Below, in pieces: positions 8,080 through 16,900 of a DNA stretch of 24,675 nucleotides (within the stretch, counting starts at the first letter, position 1; the number at the start of each line of letters is the position of its first letter). The position numbers and the translations under genes are program-made. The DNA is from CAYOBW01 sp964402115 (GTDB taxonomy: Bacteria > Verrucomicrobiota > Kiritimatiellia > UBA8416 > CAYOBW01). The DNA is taken from NCBI GenBank assembly GCA_964402115.1, contig CAYOBW010000088.1, positions 1-24,675 of the forward strand. Reading direction: 5' to 3'. The notes beneath the pieces are model-generated. The model did not search any database. It saw only the letters and a list, made by a program, of their open reading frames with translations, and was not told where the DNA came from.

Positions 8080-9765
8080 ATGGCGAAGTATGCGGTTGGC
8101 ATTGACTACGGAACCAACTCTGTGCGCGCACTCATCGTCGACGCGGCCACCGGCGCGGAGGTCGGTTCGCACGTCTGGAACTACGCGCACGGCGAGGCGG
8201 GCATCGTGCTCGATCCGGCCGACACCGACCTGGCGCGCCAGCATCCGGCCGATTACCTGAAGGGGCTCGTCCAGAGCGTCAAGGGCGCCCTGCAAACTGC
8301 GCGCCGGGACCGCGGCGTCAGCCCGCGTGACGTGATCGGCATCGGCGTGGACACCACGGGCAGCACGCCCCTACCCGTGGACCGCGACGGCGTCCCGCTG
8401 GCCCTGCAGCCGGCTTTCGCCCGCAACCCCGCGGCGCTGGCCTGGCTCTGGAAGGACCACACGGGCCACGCGGAAGCGGCCGAAATCACGGCCCTGGCCG
8501 CGCGCGAACGTCCCCAGTACCTCGCCAAGTGCGGCGGCACGTACTCCTCCGAGTGGTTCTGGTCCAAGGCTCTCCGCTGCCGGCGCGCGGCGCCCGAGGT
8601 CTTCAAGGCCATGCACACCTGGGTCGAGTTGGCCGACTGGATTCCGGCCGTCCTGACGGGCACCGACCACCCCCGCCGGCTCAAGCGCTGCATCTGCGCC
8701 GCCGGGCACAAGGCGCTCTTCCACCCGGACTGGCAGGGCTATCCCGACGCAGCCTTCCTCGGCGCGCTCGATCCGGCGCTGGCCCGCCTGCGCAAGACGT
8801 TGCCGGACATCGCCTACGACATCGCCGACGCGGTGGGTGCGCTGACACCCGCCTGGGCCCGCAAACTCGGCCTGCGAGCCGGCATTCCCGTGGCCGCCGG
8901 CGCGTTCGACGCGCACCTGGGCGCCGTGGGCTCGGGCATCACCGAGGGCACGCTGGTCAAGATCATCGGCACCTCCACGTGCGACATGACGATCGCCCCG
9001 CTCGGCGCCCGCCTGCCGGACATACCCGGACTCTGCGGCATCGTGCCCGAGTCCATCCTGCCCGGCTACTTCGGCCTCGAGGCCGGCCAGTCGGCGGTGG
9101 GTGACATTTTCAACTGGTTCGTCAACCGCCTGCAGCCCGGCGGCGCCAAGGCCGGCTCGCACCAGGCCCTGACCCGCGCCGCCGAGGCGCTGCGGCCGGG
9201 CGCCAGCGGCCTGCTGGCGCTGGACTGGAACAACGGCAACCGCACGATTCTCGTCGACCAGCGCCTGACCGGGCTCATGCTCGGCACGACGCTGCACACC
9301 ACCCCGGCCGAAATGTACCGCGCCCTCGTCGAAGCCACGGCATTCGGCGCCCGCACGATCCTCGAGCGCTTCGAGGAGTACGGCGTGCCCATCCGGCGCG
9401 TCGTCAACTGCGGCGGCATCTCGGCGAAGAACCCGCTGGTCATGCAGATCTACGCCGACGTGCTGAACCGCCCGCTCGAAATCTCGCGCAGCACACAGAC
9501 CTGCGCCCTGGGCGCGGCCATGGCCGGCGCCGTGGTGGCGGGCGCCGCCGCCGGCGGCCATGACGATTTCGCAGCCGCCACGCGCGCCATGACAGGCGTG
9601 CTGGCCCGCCGGTTCGAGCCGATCCCCGCCCACGCCGGGGTCTACGACCAGCTCTACGTGCTGTACCGGAAGCTGCACGACCTCTTCGGCACCCGCACGT
9701 GCACGGCCAACGCCTTCGACGTCATGAAGGAGTTGCTGCGCATCCGCGACGCCGCGCGAGCCTGA
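8080..9765 (+). CDS. araB: Ribulokinase (FGGY family)
   Basis: Phosphorylates ribulose (L-ribulose in the classic arabinose pathway) with ATP in the cytoplasm. 561 residues, the usual AraB length. The start ATG follows GGGGGAGG with 8 bases between. It shows the FGGY N-terminal phosphate loop (GIDYGTNSVRALIVD), the AraB-specific GVDTTGSTPLPVDRDG, WKDHT, GGTYSSEWFWSKAL, the catalytic Asp277 in GAFDAHLGAVGSG, KIIGTSTCDM, GLEAGQSAVGDIFNWF, LDWNNGNRT and EATAFGARTILE, and the C-terminal GGISAKNPLVMQIYADVLNRP. These features separate it from xylulokinase and glycerol kinase. It is divergent from the SSS symporter and probably co-regulated with it. No isomerase (araA) or epimerase (araD) lies in the window, so the pathway must be completed elsewhere; the substrate could also be D-ribulose or ribitol. 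Confidence 0.95.
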   Translation: MAKYAVGIDYGTNSVRALIVDAATGAEVGSHVWNYAHGEAGIVLDPADTDLARQHPADYLKGLVQSVKGALQTARRDRGVSPRDVIGIGVDTTGSTPLPVDRDGVPLALQPAFARNPAALAWLWKDHTGHAEAAEITALAARERPQYLAKCGGTYSSEWFWSKALRCRRAAPEVFKAMHTWVELADWIPAVLTGTDHPRRLKRCICAAGHKALFHPDWQGYPDAAFLGALDPALARLRKTLPDIAYDIADAVGALTPAWARKLGLRAGIPVAAGAFDAHLGAVGSGITEGTLVKIIGTSTCDMTIAPLGARLPDIPGLCGIVPESILPGYFGLEAGQSAVGDIFNWFVNRLQPGGAKAGSHQALTRAAEALRPGASGLLALDWNNGNRTILVDQRLTGLMLGTTLHTTPAEMYRALVEATAFGARTILERFEEYGVPIRRVVNCGGISAKNPLVMQIYADVLNRPLEISRSTQTCALGAAMAGAVVAGAAAGGHDDFAAATRAMTGVLARRFEPIPAHAGVYDQLYVLYRKLHDLFGTRTCTANAFDVMKELLRIRDAARA

Positions 9766-9814
9766 AGCAAGCGGAGGTCAGTGGTCGGCAGTCAGCAGCA
9801 AGGGGCCCAATGGG

Positions 9815-9898
9815 AGCGTAACGGCCGGGACGGCCGTCTCCATGAAGTACGCCAGGGCCAAGCCATGGAGACGGCGGTCCTCCGCCGTTATGCCCCTC
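9815..9898. repeat. Dispersed ~84-bp palindromic repeat, copy 1
   Basis: Begins GAGCGTAACGGCCGGGACGG and ends CCGCCGTTATGCCCC. Its arms at 9819-9843 and 9865-9890 are imperfect inverted repeats (TAACGGC...CCGTCTCCAT), able to form a ~24-bp stem with a 21-base loop. A second copy with the same ends lies at 12422-12505. It sits just upstream of the fmdB-like promoter and just after araB. REP-like or MITE-like by structure. Confidence 0.8.
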
Positions 9899-9933
9899 GT
9901 GTCACTGGCGTTACTGGCCCGGCAGATCGCGAC

Positions 9934-9963
9934 TTTACACAACGGGGCCGTGCGCCCTATATT
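9934..9963 (+). promoter_or_regulatory. Sigma70-like promoter for the FmdB-type gene
   Basis: TTTACA (9934-9939), an 18-bp spacer and TATATT (9958-9963), each box one base from consensus. Transcription would start near 9970, about 20 bases before the gene's ATG with its AAAGGAG ribosome site. Confidence 0.6.
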
Positions 9964-9989
9964 GCACGTTATCTGCAAAGGAGATCGCC

Positions 9990-10484
9990 ATGCCCATCTA
10001 CGAGTACTACTGCCCGGATTGTCACACGATCTTCAACTTCTTCGCCCGCTCGCTCAAGACTGACCGCAAGCCCGCCTGCCCCAAGTGCGCGCGTCCGGGC
10101 CTGGACCGCCAGTTTTCCGTTTTCGCGGCGATCGGCCGGGCAAAGGAGAAGAGCCCGGACGGCGAACTGCCTATCGACGACGCGAAGATGGAGCGCGCGA
10201 TGGAGCAACTGGCCGGCGAGGCGGAGGGGATGAGCGAGAACGACCCGCGGCAGGAAGCCCGCCTCATGCGCCGCTTCGCGGAGATGACGGGCATCGAGTA
10301 CGGGACTTCGATGAACGAGGCCATCCGCCGGTTGGAGGCAGGCGAGGACATGGAGAACGTGGACGCCGAACTGGGTTCCGAACTCGATGGCGACGAGGAT
10401 CCGTTCAGCATGCCCGGCCAGAAAGCGGGCGGCGCACGCGGCGCGCGGCCGCCCGCCCGGGACTCGACGCTCTACGATCTGTAG
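9990..10484 (+). CDS. FmdB-type zinc ribbon protein
   Basis: 164 residues; ATG 9990 follows AAAGGAG. The N-terminus MPIYEYYCPDCHTIFNFF with CPDC (Cys8, Cys11) and CPKC (Cys30, Cys33) is the typical FmdB/CxxC regulatory zinc ribbon, which usually starts MPIYEY. The remaining 120 residues are acidic and charged: a helical region (DAKMERAMEQLAGEAEG, EARLMRRFAEMTGIEYG, MNEAIRRLEAGEDMENVDAEL) and then a Gly/Ala/Arg-rich tail ending STLYDL. The family was first linked to formamidase/amidase regulation, but most members have no proven role. It has its own promoter and is convergent with era, with 13 bases between the stops. Cytoplasmic; function beyond zinc binding unknown. Confidence 0.88.
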   Translation: MPIYEYYCPDCHTIFNFFARSLKTDRKPACPKCARPGLDRQFSVFAAIGRAKEKSPDGELPIDDAKMERAMEQLAGEAEGMSENDPRQEARLMRRFAEMTGIEYGTSMNEAIRRLEAGEDMENVDAELGSELDGDEDPFSMPGQKAGGARGARPPARDSTLYDL

Positions 10485-10497
10485 CGGCGTCCGGACC

Positions 10498-11463
10498 TCA
10501 GACGTAGCCCATCTGCTTCAGAATCCAGTGGTTTCGAGCCCAATTCTTCTCCACCTTGACCCAGAGGTTGAGACGCACGGGCTGCTCGTAGACTTTGGTC
10601 AGCTCGTGCTCGGCACGCCACTTCACCCCCTTCAGTTGCCGCCCGCGCTCGCCGAGCACGATGCCCTTCTGCGTGGGGCGATCCACGTAGACCAGCACAT
10701 CCGCACCGAGGTGGTCCGGGTGTTCCGCCAGTTTCTCGACCAGCACCCCGACGTCGTGGGGAATCTCGTCGTAGAGGTACTCGAAGAGCTTCTCGCGCAC
10801 CACGTCCGCGATATGCCAGCGCCGCGGGAAGTCGGAAACCATGTCCTCCGGAAACAGCAGCTCCGCCACCGGCATGGCGTCGAACAGCCCATCCCGCAGC
10901 CGGTCCACGTTCAGCCCCGTCAGGGCGGACACGTTCAGCCACGCCACGGGCGCCGCACAGCCGGCTTCACGCACCGCCGTTTCCCACACGGCCTGGTAGC
11001 GCGGCTTGTACGGCGCGCCGTTCTCGGCCTTGTTCAGGACAACCTGGAACGGCTTGCCGAGTTTCGCCAGCCGCCGCAGCCATCCCTCATCCTCTTCGCG
11101 CGGGGCCGACTCCCCGTCCAGCACCAGCAGAACCATGTCCACGCCCTCGATCGAACGCCGCGCGGTACGGTTCATCAACCGGCCGAGGTCGTGCTCCGCC
11201 TTGTGCACCCCGGGCGTATCCAGGAAGACCAGCTGACCCCGCGCCTCTGTCAGCACGCCCCGCACCATGTGCCGCGTCGTCTGCGGCACGGGGCTCACGA
11301 TCGAGACTTTTTCCTGCATGAGCGCGTTCAGCAGCGTGGACTTGCCGACGTTGGCGCGCCCCACGATCGCCACCAGCCCGCAGCGCCGGCCGCCTCCGGG
11401 AGGCGGAGCTTCGGACGGGACCCCGGACGTCAATCCGCATTCAGTTTCAGCCTTCGCATCCAT
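10498..11463 (-). CDS. era: Ribosome-assembly GTPase Era
   Basis: Era binds the 3' end of 16S rRNA and helps mature the 30S subunit; cytoplasmic or membrane-associated. Start ATG 11463 follows GGAGGT with 4 bases between; an upstream ATG at 11523 has no ribosome site. 321 residues. G1 is GRANVGKST (35-43), the G2/switch region PQTTRHMVRG, G3 DTPG (82-85), G5 SAL (179-181). The C-terminal KH domain (about 240-310) has the GERG loop (family GxxG) and ends RLNLWVKVEKNWARN, very typical of Era. Odd points: G4 reads NKAE (144-147) instead of NKxD, replacing the Asp that recognises guanine with Glu, and there is a ~28-residue polar extension before the G domain. Function is otherwise secure. Confidence 0.95.
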   Translation of the reverse strand: MDAKAETECGLTSGVPSEAPPPGGGRRCGLVAIVGRANVGKSTLLNALMQEKVSIVSPVPQTTRHMVRGVLTEARGQLVFLDTPGVHKAEHDLGRLMNRTARRSIEGVDMVLLVLDGESAPREEDEGWLRRLAKLGKPFQVVLNKAENGAPYKPRYQAVWETAVREAGCAAPVAWLNVSALTGLNVDRLRDGLFDAMPVAELLFPEDMVSDFPRRWHIADVVREKLFEYLYDEIPHDVGVLVEKLAEHPDHLGADVLVYVDRPTQKGIVLGERGRQLKGVKWRAEHELTKVYEQPVRLNLWVKVEKNWARNHWILKQMGYV

Positions 11464-11526
11464 GCCAACCTCCGCTGCTACACCTCGTTCCACCGATAGC
11501 GCACGCCATGCCTCCGCACCCATCCT

Positions 11527-11605
11527 CGTCCTCGTCCTCGATTCCTTCCCTGGTCTGTCGAGGACGAGGACGACGACCGTTCGCTTCGCTCACTGAGGAC
11601 GAGGA
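11527..11605. repeat. CGAGGA-type inverted repeat between truC and era
   Basis: CGTCCTCGTCCTCGA (11527-11541) and its exact complement TCGAGGACGAGGACG (11558-11572) flank a 16-base spacer; a third part-copy (GAGGACGAGGACGATG) lies at about 11596-11611. It is made of short tandem units, like the larger inverted repeat around the four-helix-bundle gene at 22248-22714, but contains no gene. In RNA it would fold as a strong hairpin upstream of era. Confidence 0.8.
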
Positions 11606-11678
11606 CGATGCCGTTCCGTCATCCCTTCTTCTTCCCTCCGCAGAACGCCTCGCTCAGTCGCTCCACCTTCAACCCCGC

Positions 11679-12365
11679 CTACCGCCACCCCAGCAGCGTA
11701 CAGGCCGCCTGCAGGTCCGGCGGCAGGGCGGCCTCGATCCGCAGCCACGCCCCCGTGCGCGGGTGGGCAAACTCCAGCCGCCGCGCAGCCAGCAGCAGAC
11801 CGCCCACGCCGAGATTCTCCCGGAAGAACCGGTTGTGCCGGCCATCGCCGTACTGCGTATCCCCCACGACCGGATGCGCCAGGTGCTTCAGGTGCCGCCG
11901 CAGCTGGTGCATCCGCCCGGTCACGGGTTCCGCTTCCACGAGCGAGTAGCGTGCCGTCGCGTGCGGCGGAACCGGGGCCAACAGCTCCGCGGTCGCCAGC
12001 CGGCGATAGCGCGTCACGGCCGGCTGCCGCGGCGCCCCCGGCTCCTCGGCCAGCGGGTGGTCCACCACCCCTTCGCAGTCCGTGTATCCCCGCACAATGG
12101 CGTGGTAACGCTTCACCACCCGATGCTCGGCAAAGGCCAGGCAGAGCAGGCGCGCCATCTCGCTGCTCAGCGCGAAGAGCAGCGGCCCGGCCACGGGGCG
12201 GTCCAGCCGGTGAACCGGGTAAACCAACCGGCCCAGCTGGTCGCGCAGCAGCTGCAGGGCGCAGGTCTGCACCCCCGTCAACCCCGACCGGTGCACCAGC
12301 AATCCGGCCGGCTTGTCGATCACCACCAGGTCGCCATCCGCATACAGTACGCTCAACAACGCCAT
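11679..12365 (-). CDS. truC: tRNA pseudouridine(65) synthase TruC (RluA family)
   Basis: Converts uridine to pseudouridine, by homology at position 65 of certain tRNAs. Start ATG 12365 gives 228 residues beginning MALLSVLYADGDLVVIDKPAG, the usual RluA/TruC start; the open frame continues upstream but reads as junk through the palindromic repeat. Motifs: NKP-like IDKPAGLLVHRS, catalytic Asp55 in VHRLDRPVAG, KRYHAIVRGY, QPAVTRYRRLAT, RYSLVEAEPVTGRMHQLRRH, LAHPVVGDTQYGDGRHNR. The QPAVT...GRxHQLRRH and GDxxHNR pattern favours TruC over RluA, RluC or RluD. An AGGGAGG lies 13 or so bases upstream, a loose ribosome site. A few residues shorter than the E. coli protein because the C-terminal extension is absent. 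Confidence 0.9.
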   Translation of the reverse strand: MALLSVLYADGDLVVIDKPAGLLVHRSGLTGVQTCALQLLRDQLGRLVYPVHRLDRPVAGPLLFALSSEMARLLCLAFAEHRVVKRYHAIVRGYTDCEGVVDHPLAEEPGAPRQPAVTRYRRLATAELLAPVPPHATARYSLVEAEPVTGRMHQLRRHLKHLAHPVVGDTQYGDGRHNRFFRENLGVGGLLLAARRLEFAHPRTGAWLRIEAALPPDLQAACTLLGWR

Positions 12366-12421
12366 CGACCCCGCGCCCCCTCCCTGCGCGGCCGCATGCC
12401 AGTCACGCACGGGGCCGCCTT

Positions 12422-12505
12422 GAGCGTAACGGCCGGGGACGGCCGTCTCCGTCGCGAGCGCCGGAGCCGAGACGTGGAGGAGGCTGCCCGCCGTTATGCC
12501 CCGCT
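12422..12505. repeat. Dispersed ~84-bp palindromic repeat, copy 2
   Basis: Shares GAGCGTAACGGCCGGG-GACGGCCGTCTCC (one-base indel) at its left end and CCGCCGTTATGCCCC at its right end with the copy at 9815-9898; the centre has diverged. It separates truC (minus) from pfp (plus), about 30 bp before the pfp promoter. Confidence 0.8.
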
Positions 12506-12535
12506 GAGGCGTTACAATCCCCCCCCATCGCGTCC

Positions 12536-12564
12536 TTGTCAAGCCTCCCGCCTGAAGGTATAGT
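12536..12564 (+). promoter_or_regulatory. Sigma70-like promoter for pfp
   Basis: TTGTCA (12536-12541), 17-bp spacer, TATAGT (12559-12564): close to consensus with ideal spacing in a GC-rich gap. The transcript would start near 12571 with a leader of about 54 bases before the ATG at 12625. Confidence 0.7.
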
Positions 12565-12624
12565 AAGCGTAAGTTTTCGTTTCGAGCGGCGGTCAGGCCA
12601 CTTTTCCCGAATCCAGGGAGACAG

Positions 12625-13842
12625 ATGACAATGCGCAAGCAGACAGGGGGCAACCTCGTGATCGCCCAGAGCGGCGGTCCTACCGTGGTCATCAACCAGA
12701 GCCTCGTGGGGGCCGTCCTTGAAGCCCGGCAACACCCGGCGATCAAGGGCATCTACGGCGCCCTGCATGGCATCAAGGGCATCCTGGGCGAGCAGTTCGT
12801 GGACCTGCGGCGCGAGTCCGTCCGGAACCTGGAGACCGTTGCGGCCACCCCCTCGTCGGCGCTCCTCACCGTCCGGCAGAAGCCGACGGCCGAGGATTGC
12901 CGGAACATTTTCACGGTCCTGAGCAAGCACGCCGTGCGCTACTTCTTCTACATCGGCGGCAACGACTCCGCGGAAACCGTCTCCATCATCCACCAGGCCG
13001 CCGTGCGCGAGGGCTGCGATCTGCGTTGCTTCCACATCACCAAGACCATCGACAACGACCTGCGCGAGAACGATCACACGCCGGGGTTCGGCAGCGCGGC
13101 GAAGTTCGTGGCGCTCGCGCTCATGGGAGACAACCTCGACAACCGCGCCCTGCCGGGCGTGAAACTGGACATCGTCATGGGGCGCCACGCGGGCTTCCTG
13201 ACCGCGGCCAGCGCCCTGGCCCGCGTCTACCCCGATGACGGCCCGCACCTGGTCTACCTGCCCGAGCGTCCGTTCGACTTCGCGCGCTTCGCCAGCGACG
13301 TCGAGCGCGTCTACAAGCGGCTCGGCCGCTGCGTCGTCGCCATTTCAGAGGGCGTGACGGACGCCGACGGCCACCCCCTCGGCAGCCGGTTCAGCAAGGA
13401 ATCCGACACCCACGGCAACGTGCAACTGAGCGGCACGGGCGCGCTGGGCGACCTGCTGGCGGCCGAACTGAAGGCGCGCACGAACATCAAGCGCGTCCGC
13501 GCCGACACGCTGGGGTACCTGCAGCGCTCCTTCCCGGGCGTCGTGTCGGCGGCCGACGCGCGCGAAGCCCGCGCCGTCGCCGCCACGGCCGTGCGCCTCG
13601 CGGCGCGCGGCGCGACCGACGGCTCGATCGCGATCCGCCGCAAACCCGGCCGGCGCTACCAGGTCTACTTCGAGCGCGTCCCCCTCGAGAGCGTGGCGCG
13701 CGCGACCCGGCACATGCCGGACGCTTTCATCAACCGGGCCGGCAATGACATCACCCCCGCCTTCCTCGACTACGTGCGGCCCATCGTGGGGCCGCTGCCC
13801 GCCGTCGGGCGCCTGAAGGCCGTGCCGATCAAGCCGACGTGA
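12625..13842 (+). CDS. pfp: 6-phosphofructokinase, probably pyrophosphate-dependent
   Basis: Interconverts fructose 6-phosphate and fructose 1,6-bisphosphate in glycolysis/gluconeogenesis; cytoplasmic. 405 residues; ATG 12625 follows CAGGGAGACAG. The nucleotide or PPi loop AQSGGPTVVINQS is at 14-26; GGNDS (111-115) carries Asp where ATP enzymes have Gly (GGDGS); KTIDND (140-145) has the Lys typical of PPi enzymes in place of the Gly of ATP-dependent ones; MGRHAGF (185-191) is the sugar-phosphate loop. The Asp and Lys together argue for PPi as phosphoryl donor, making the reaction reversible, but this is motif-based. Has its own promoter and no operon partner. ATP-dependent PfkA of the same superfamily is the alternative. 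Confidence 0.9.
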   Translation: MTMRKQTGGNLVIAQSGGPTVVINQSLVGAVLEARQHPAIKGIYGALHGIKGILGEQFVDLRRESVRNLETVAATPSSALLTVRQKPTAEDCRNIFTVLSKHAVRYFFYIGGNDSAETVSIIHQAAVREGCDLRCFHITKTIDNDLRENDHTPGFGSAAKFVALALMGDNLDNRALPGVKLDIVMGRHAGFLTAASALARVYPDDGPHLVYLPERPFDFARFASDVERVYKRLGRCVVAISEGVTDADGHPLGSRFSKESDTHGNVQLSGTGALGDLLAAELKARTNIKRVRADTLGYLQRSFPGVVSAADAREARAVAATAVRLAARGATDGSIAIRRKPGRRYQVYFERVPLESVARATRHMPDAFINRAGNDITPAFLDYVRPIVGPLPAVGRLKAVPIKPT

Positions 13843-13915
13843 GGGGTCCGGCCGGGCAGACGCCCGAAACGCTGACAGAGTGGCAGACGAAGATCACGAT
13901 TGAAGGAGAATCCGC

Positions 13916-16900
13916 ATGCTCAAGCCCACAGTCTCTATCCGCCGCGGCCTGACGGTCGCGCTCTCGCTGTGCGCGCTTGCCGGCGTCGCCGCCCCGCCCA
14001 TCCGCATCCTGCCCGTGGGTGACTCGATCACCTACGGCTCCAGCGTGGCCGGCGGCTACCGCCTGCCGCTCTACCAGTTGCTCACCGCGGCGGGCTACAA
14101 CGTGGACTTCGTCGGCACGCAGGTGGGCAACGGGGCCGCGGCGCTGCCGGATCCCGACCACGAGGGGCACGGCGGCTGGCGCATCGACCAAATCGACGGC
14201 ATCATCCTCAGCGTCTTCGCACAAGTGGCCGATCCCGACGTCATCATCGTCATGATCGGCACCAACGATTACGGGCAAGACTACAACGTGGCCACCGCCA
14301 CCAACCGGCTGGACGCCCTTATCACCAAGATGGCGGTAGCGAAGCCGCACACGAAGATCATCATCGCCAGCCTGACCAAGCGGGGCGAGCCTAAGAACAC
14401 GCAGATCCAGACAACTTTCAACCCTTACGTGCCGGGCATCGTGGCCAAGCACGCCGCGCTCGGCCGCCAGGTCTACTTCACGGACATGTACGCCGCCGTC
14501 CCGCTCTCCGACATGCCCGACAACCTGCACCCGGGCGCGAATGGCTACGCCAAGATGGCCACCAACTGGTTCCAGCGCATCACGACGCACTTCGCCCCGG
14601 AAGGCAGCACCAACGCCCCGGCCATCCTGGGCGCACAGGGCCGCGCCGGCCTCACCAACGTCGTGGTGACCTTCAGCAAGCCCATCGCCGCCGCCACGGT
14701 CATCCCCGGCAACTTCGCCCTCAACGGGGGCGTCAACGTCCTCGCGGCCACGCTGGACCCCGTCGGACAGCGCGCCGTGACGCTGACCACCACACCCCAG
14801 GGCGCGGGCACGCTCCACACGGTGACCGTCAACGGAGTGCGCGACCAGACCGCTGCCCAGACGGCGATTGCGCCCGGCTCGACGACGACCTTCCTCGCCC
14901 TCTCCACCGTCGTGCGCGGCGCCATCAACAACGTGGCGGAAGCGGCGGACTACACGCTGGTCTACTCGCTCGACATTCCGAACACCCCCAACTACCAGGC
15001 CGGCATCGCCTACACAACCGATCTGCATGCGTTCGTCACCAACTTCTCGCGCATCGCCTACTACCTCGAGCTGCAGGCATCCGGCGGCGAGTTGAACTAC
15101 GCCTGGGCTTCGCTGGACGCCTTCACGACGAACGTGCTCAAGATCGGCGTGCCGACGGTCCCCAGCGGCGCCATTTACGGTCAACCGCTGACCAACCTCA
15201 CCGTGATCTCCAGCGTCGCCGGCGTCACGCCCGGCACCAACATGAGCGGCGGCAACATCGAGTTCTGGCCCAGCAACTACACCGCCGTCAACGCCAGCAA
15301 CGTGGTCAACGCCAGCGCCACGGCCTACGACTGGGGCGACAGCCGGACCACCGGCACCTACGGTTCCATGCAGATCCACAACCATGCGGCGCGCCAGACC
15401 GTTTTCGCCTTCAACCGTTGGGGCGGCACGGGCGGCGCCGCGGACCTGGGCATCGGCAACCGGGCGGGCAGCACGGACACGGACTGGACGTTTGCGCAGA
15501 ATGCAGCCACCTACACGATCAAGACCCTGCAGGTCTTCGTCAAGCCGCTCGCCGACGATGTGCCTCCCGCGCTGGTCAGGGCCAGCGCTTTGCCGGACCT
15601 CGCCAGTGTCCTGGTCCGCTTCAGCCGCACGGTTGCCAATGACGCCACGAACATCGCCCACTACGCCCTCAGCGGCGGCGCCACCGTGCTGAGCGCCGCG
15701 CTGGACGCCGCGAACCTGTTCGACGTGACGCTGACCACGACCGCGCTGACACCCGCCACCCGCTATACGGTGACGGTCAACGGCGTGCGCAGTCGCACGG
15801 GCGATGTCCCCATCGCCCCGGACTCCACCGCCAGTTTCTACGCCCCGGCCGCCCGCGGCGTCTTCGCCAACGTGCCGCAGGCGGCGGACTATGCGCTGGC
15901 CTACTCCCTCAGCATTCCCAACAGCCCCGTTTACTCCTCGATGCTCGACTACGACGTGGACGTACACACGTACGTGGGGACCTACAGCCGCATCGCCTAC
16001 TACCTCGAACTGGAGCCCACGGGGGGCGTGACGGACTTCATCTGGGTGGAAATGGACCCCTTCACGACGAATCCCCTGAAGATCGGCGTGCCCACCGTCG
16101 CCAGCGGCGCCATCTTCCAGCAGCCGGTCTCCAACCTGACCGTCCGGTCCACGGTCGCCGGCATCGTCACCGGCACGAACATGCCCGGCGGCAACATCGA
16201 GTTCTGGCCCAGCAACTACAACCAGGTGAACGCGGCGAACGTGACCAACGCAAGCGCCACGCAGTACGACTTCGGCGACAACCGCATGGCCGGCAACCAC
16301 GGCTCGATGCAGATACACAACCATGACGCCCGCCAGACGCTCTTTGCTTTCAACAACTGGGGCGGCGCAGGCGGCGTGGCCGCGCTCGGCATCGGCAACC
16401 GTCCCGGCTCACTGGACACGGACTGGACGCACGCCGCGAACGCGGGGAGCTACGCGGTGAAAAGCCTGCAGGTCTTCGTGCTGCCGCTGGACAACAGCGC
16501 GCCGCCCGTCATCGCCTCCGTGAAGGGGCTGCCGGGGTGGACCAACGTCGTCATCGTCTTCAGCAAGCCGCTGACCGATGCCGCCGCCGATCCCGCGCAC
16601 TATGCGCTCAGCGGCGGCGCCACGGTGCTGGGCGCGTCCCTGGACGTCGCCAGCAAGGCGCGCGTCACGCTGACCACTTCGCCGCTCGCCCCCGGCGTGG
16701 TCTATACCGTGACGGTCAACGGCCTGGCCGACCGCACGGTGAGTCACGCCGCCCTCGCCGCCGACTCGGCCGCCACGTTCACTGTCGCCGCCAGCGGCGC
16801 GCTCCGGAACGTGCCGGCCGCTGCTGACTACCAGCTCGTTTACTCCCTGGCGATCCCCGCCGCCCCCAACTATGCCGCCGGCATCACGTACGATGCCGAC

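Noticed and set aside
7893..8102. Upstream extension of the symporter frame to 8102
   Set aside because: Would cross the araB promoter region and start codon; ATG 7892 has a proper AGGAGG and the normal family N-terminus.
12241..12300. TruC contains TGVQTCAL, the same peptide that Illumina adapter read-through gives (VTGVQTCALPI)
   Set aside because: The DNA differs from the adapter at nearly every third position (ACG GGG GTG CAG ACC TGC GCC CTG), and the flanking sequence fits TruC, so it is not contamination.
13850..13870. CGGGC-AGAC-GCCCG hairpin after pfp as a terminator
   Set aside because: Only a 5-bp stem and no T tract; too weak to call.
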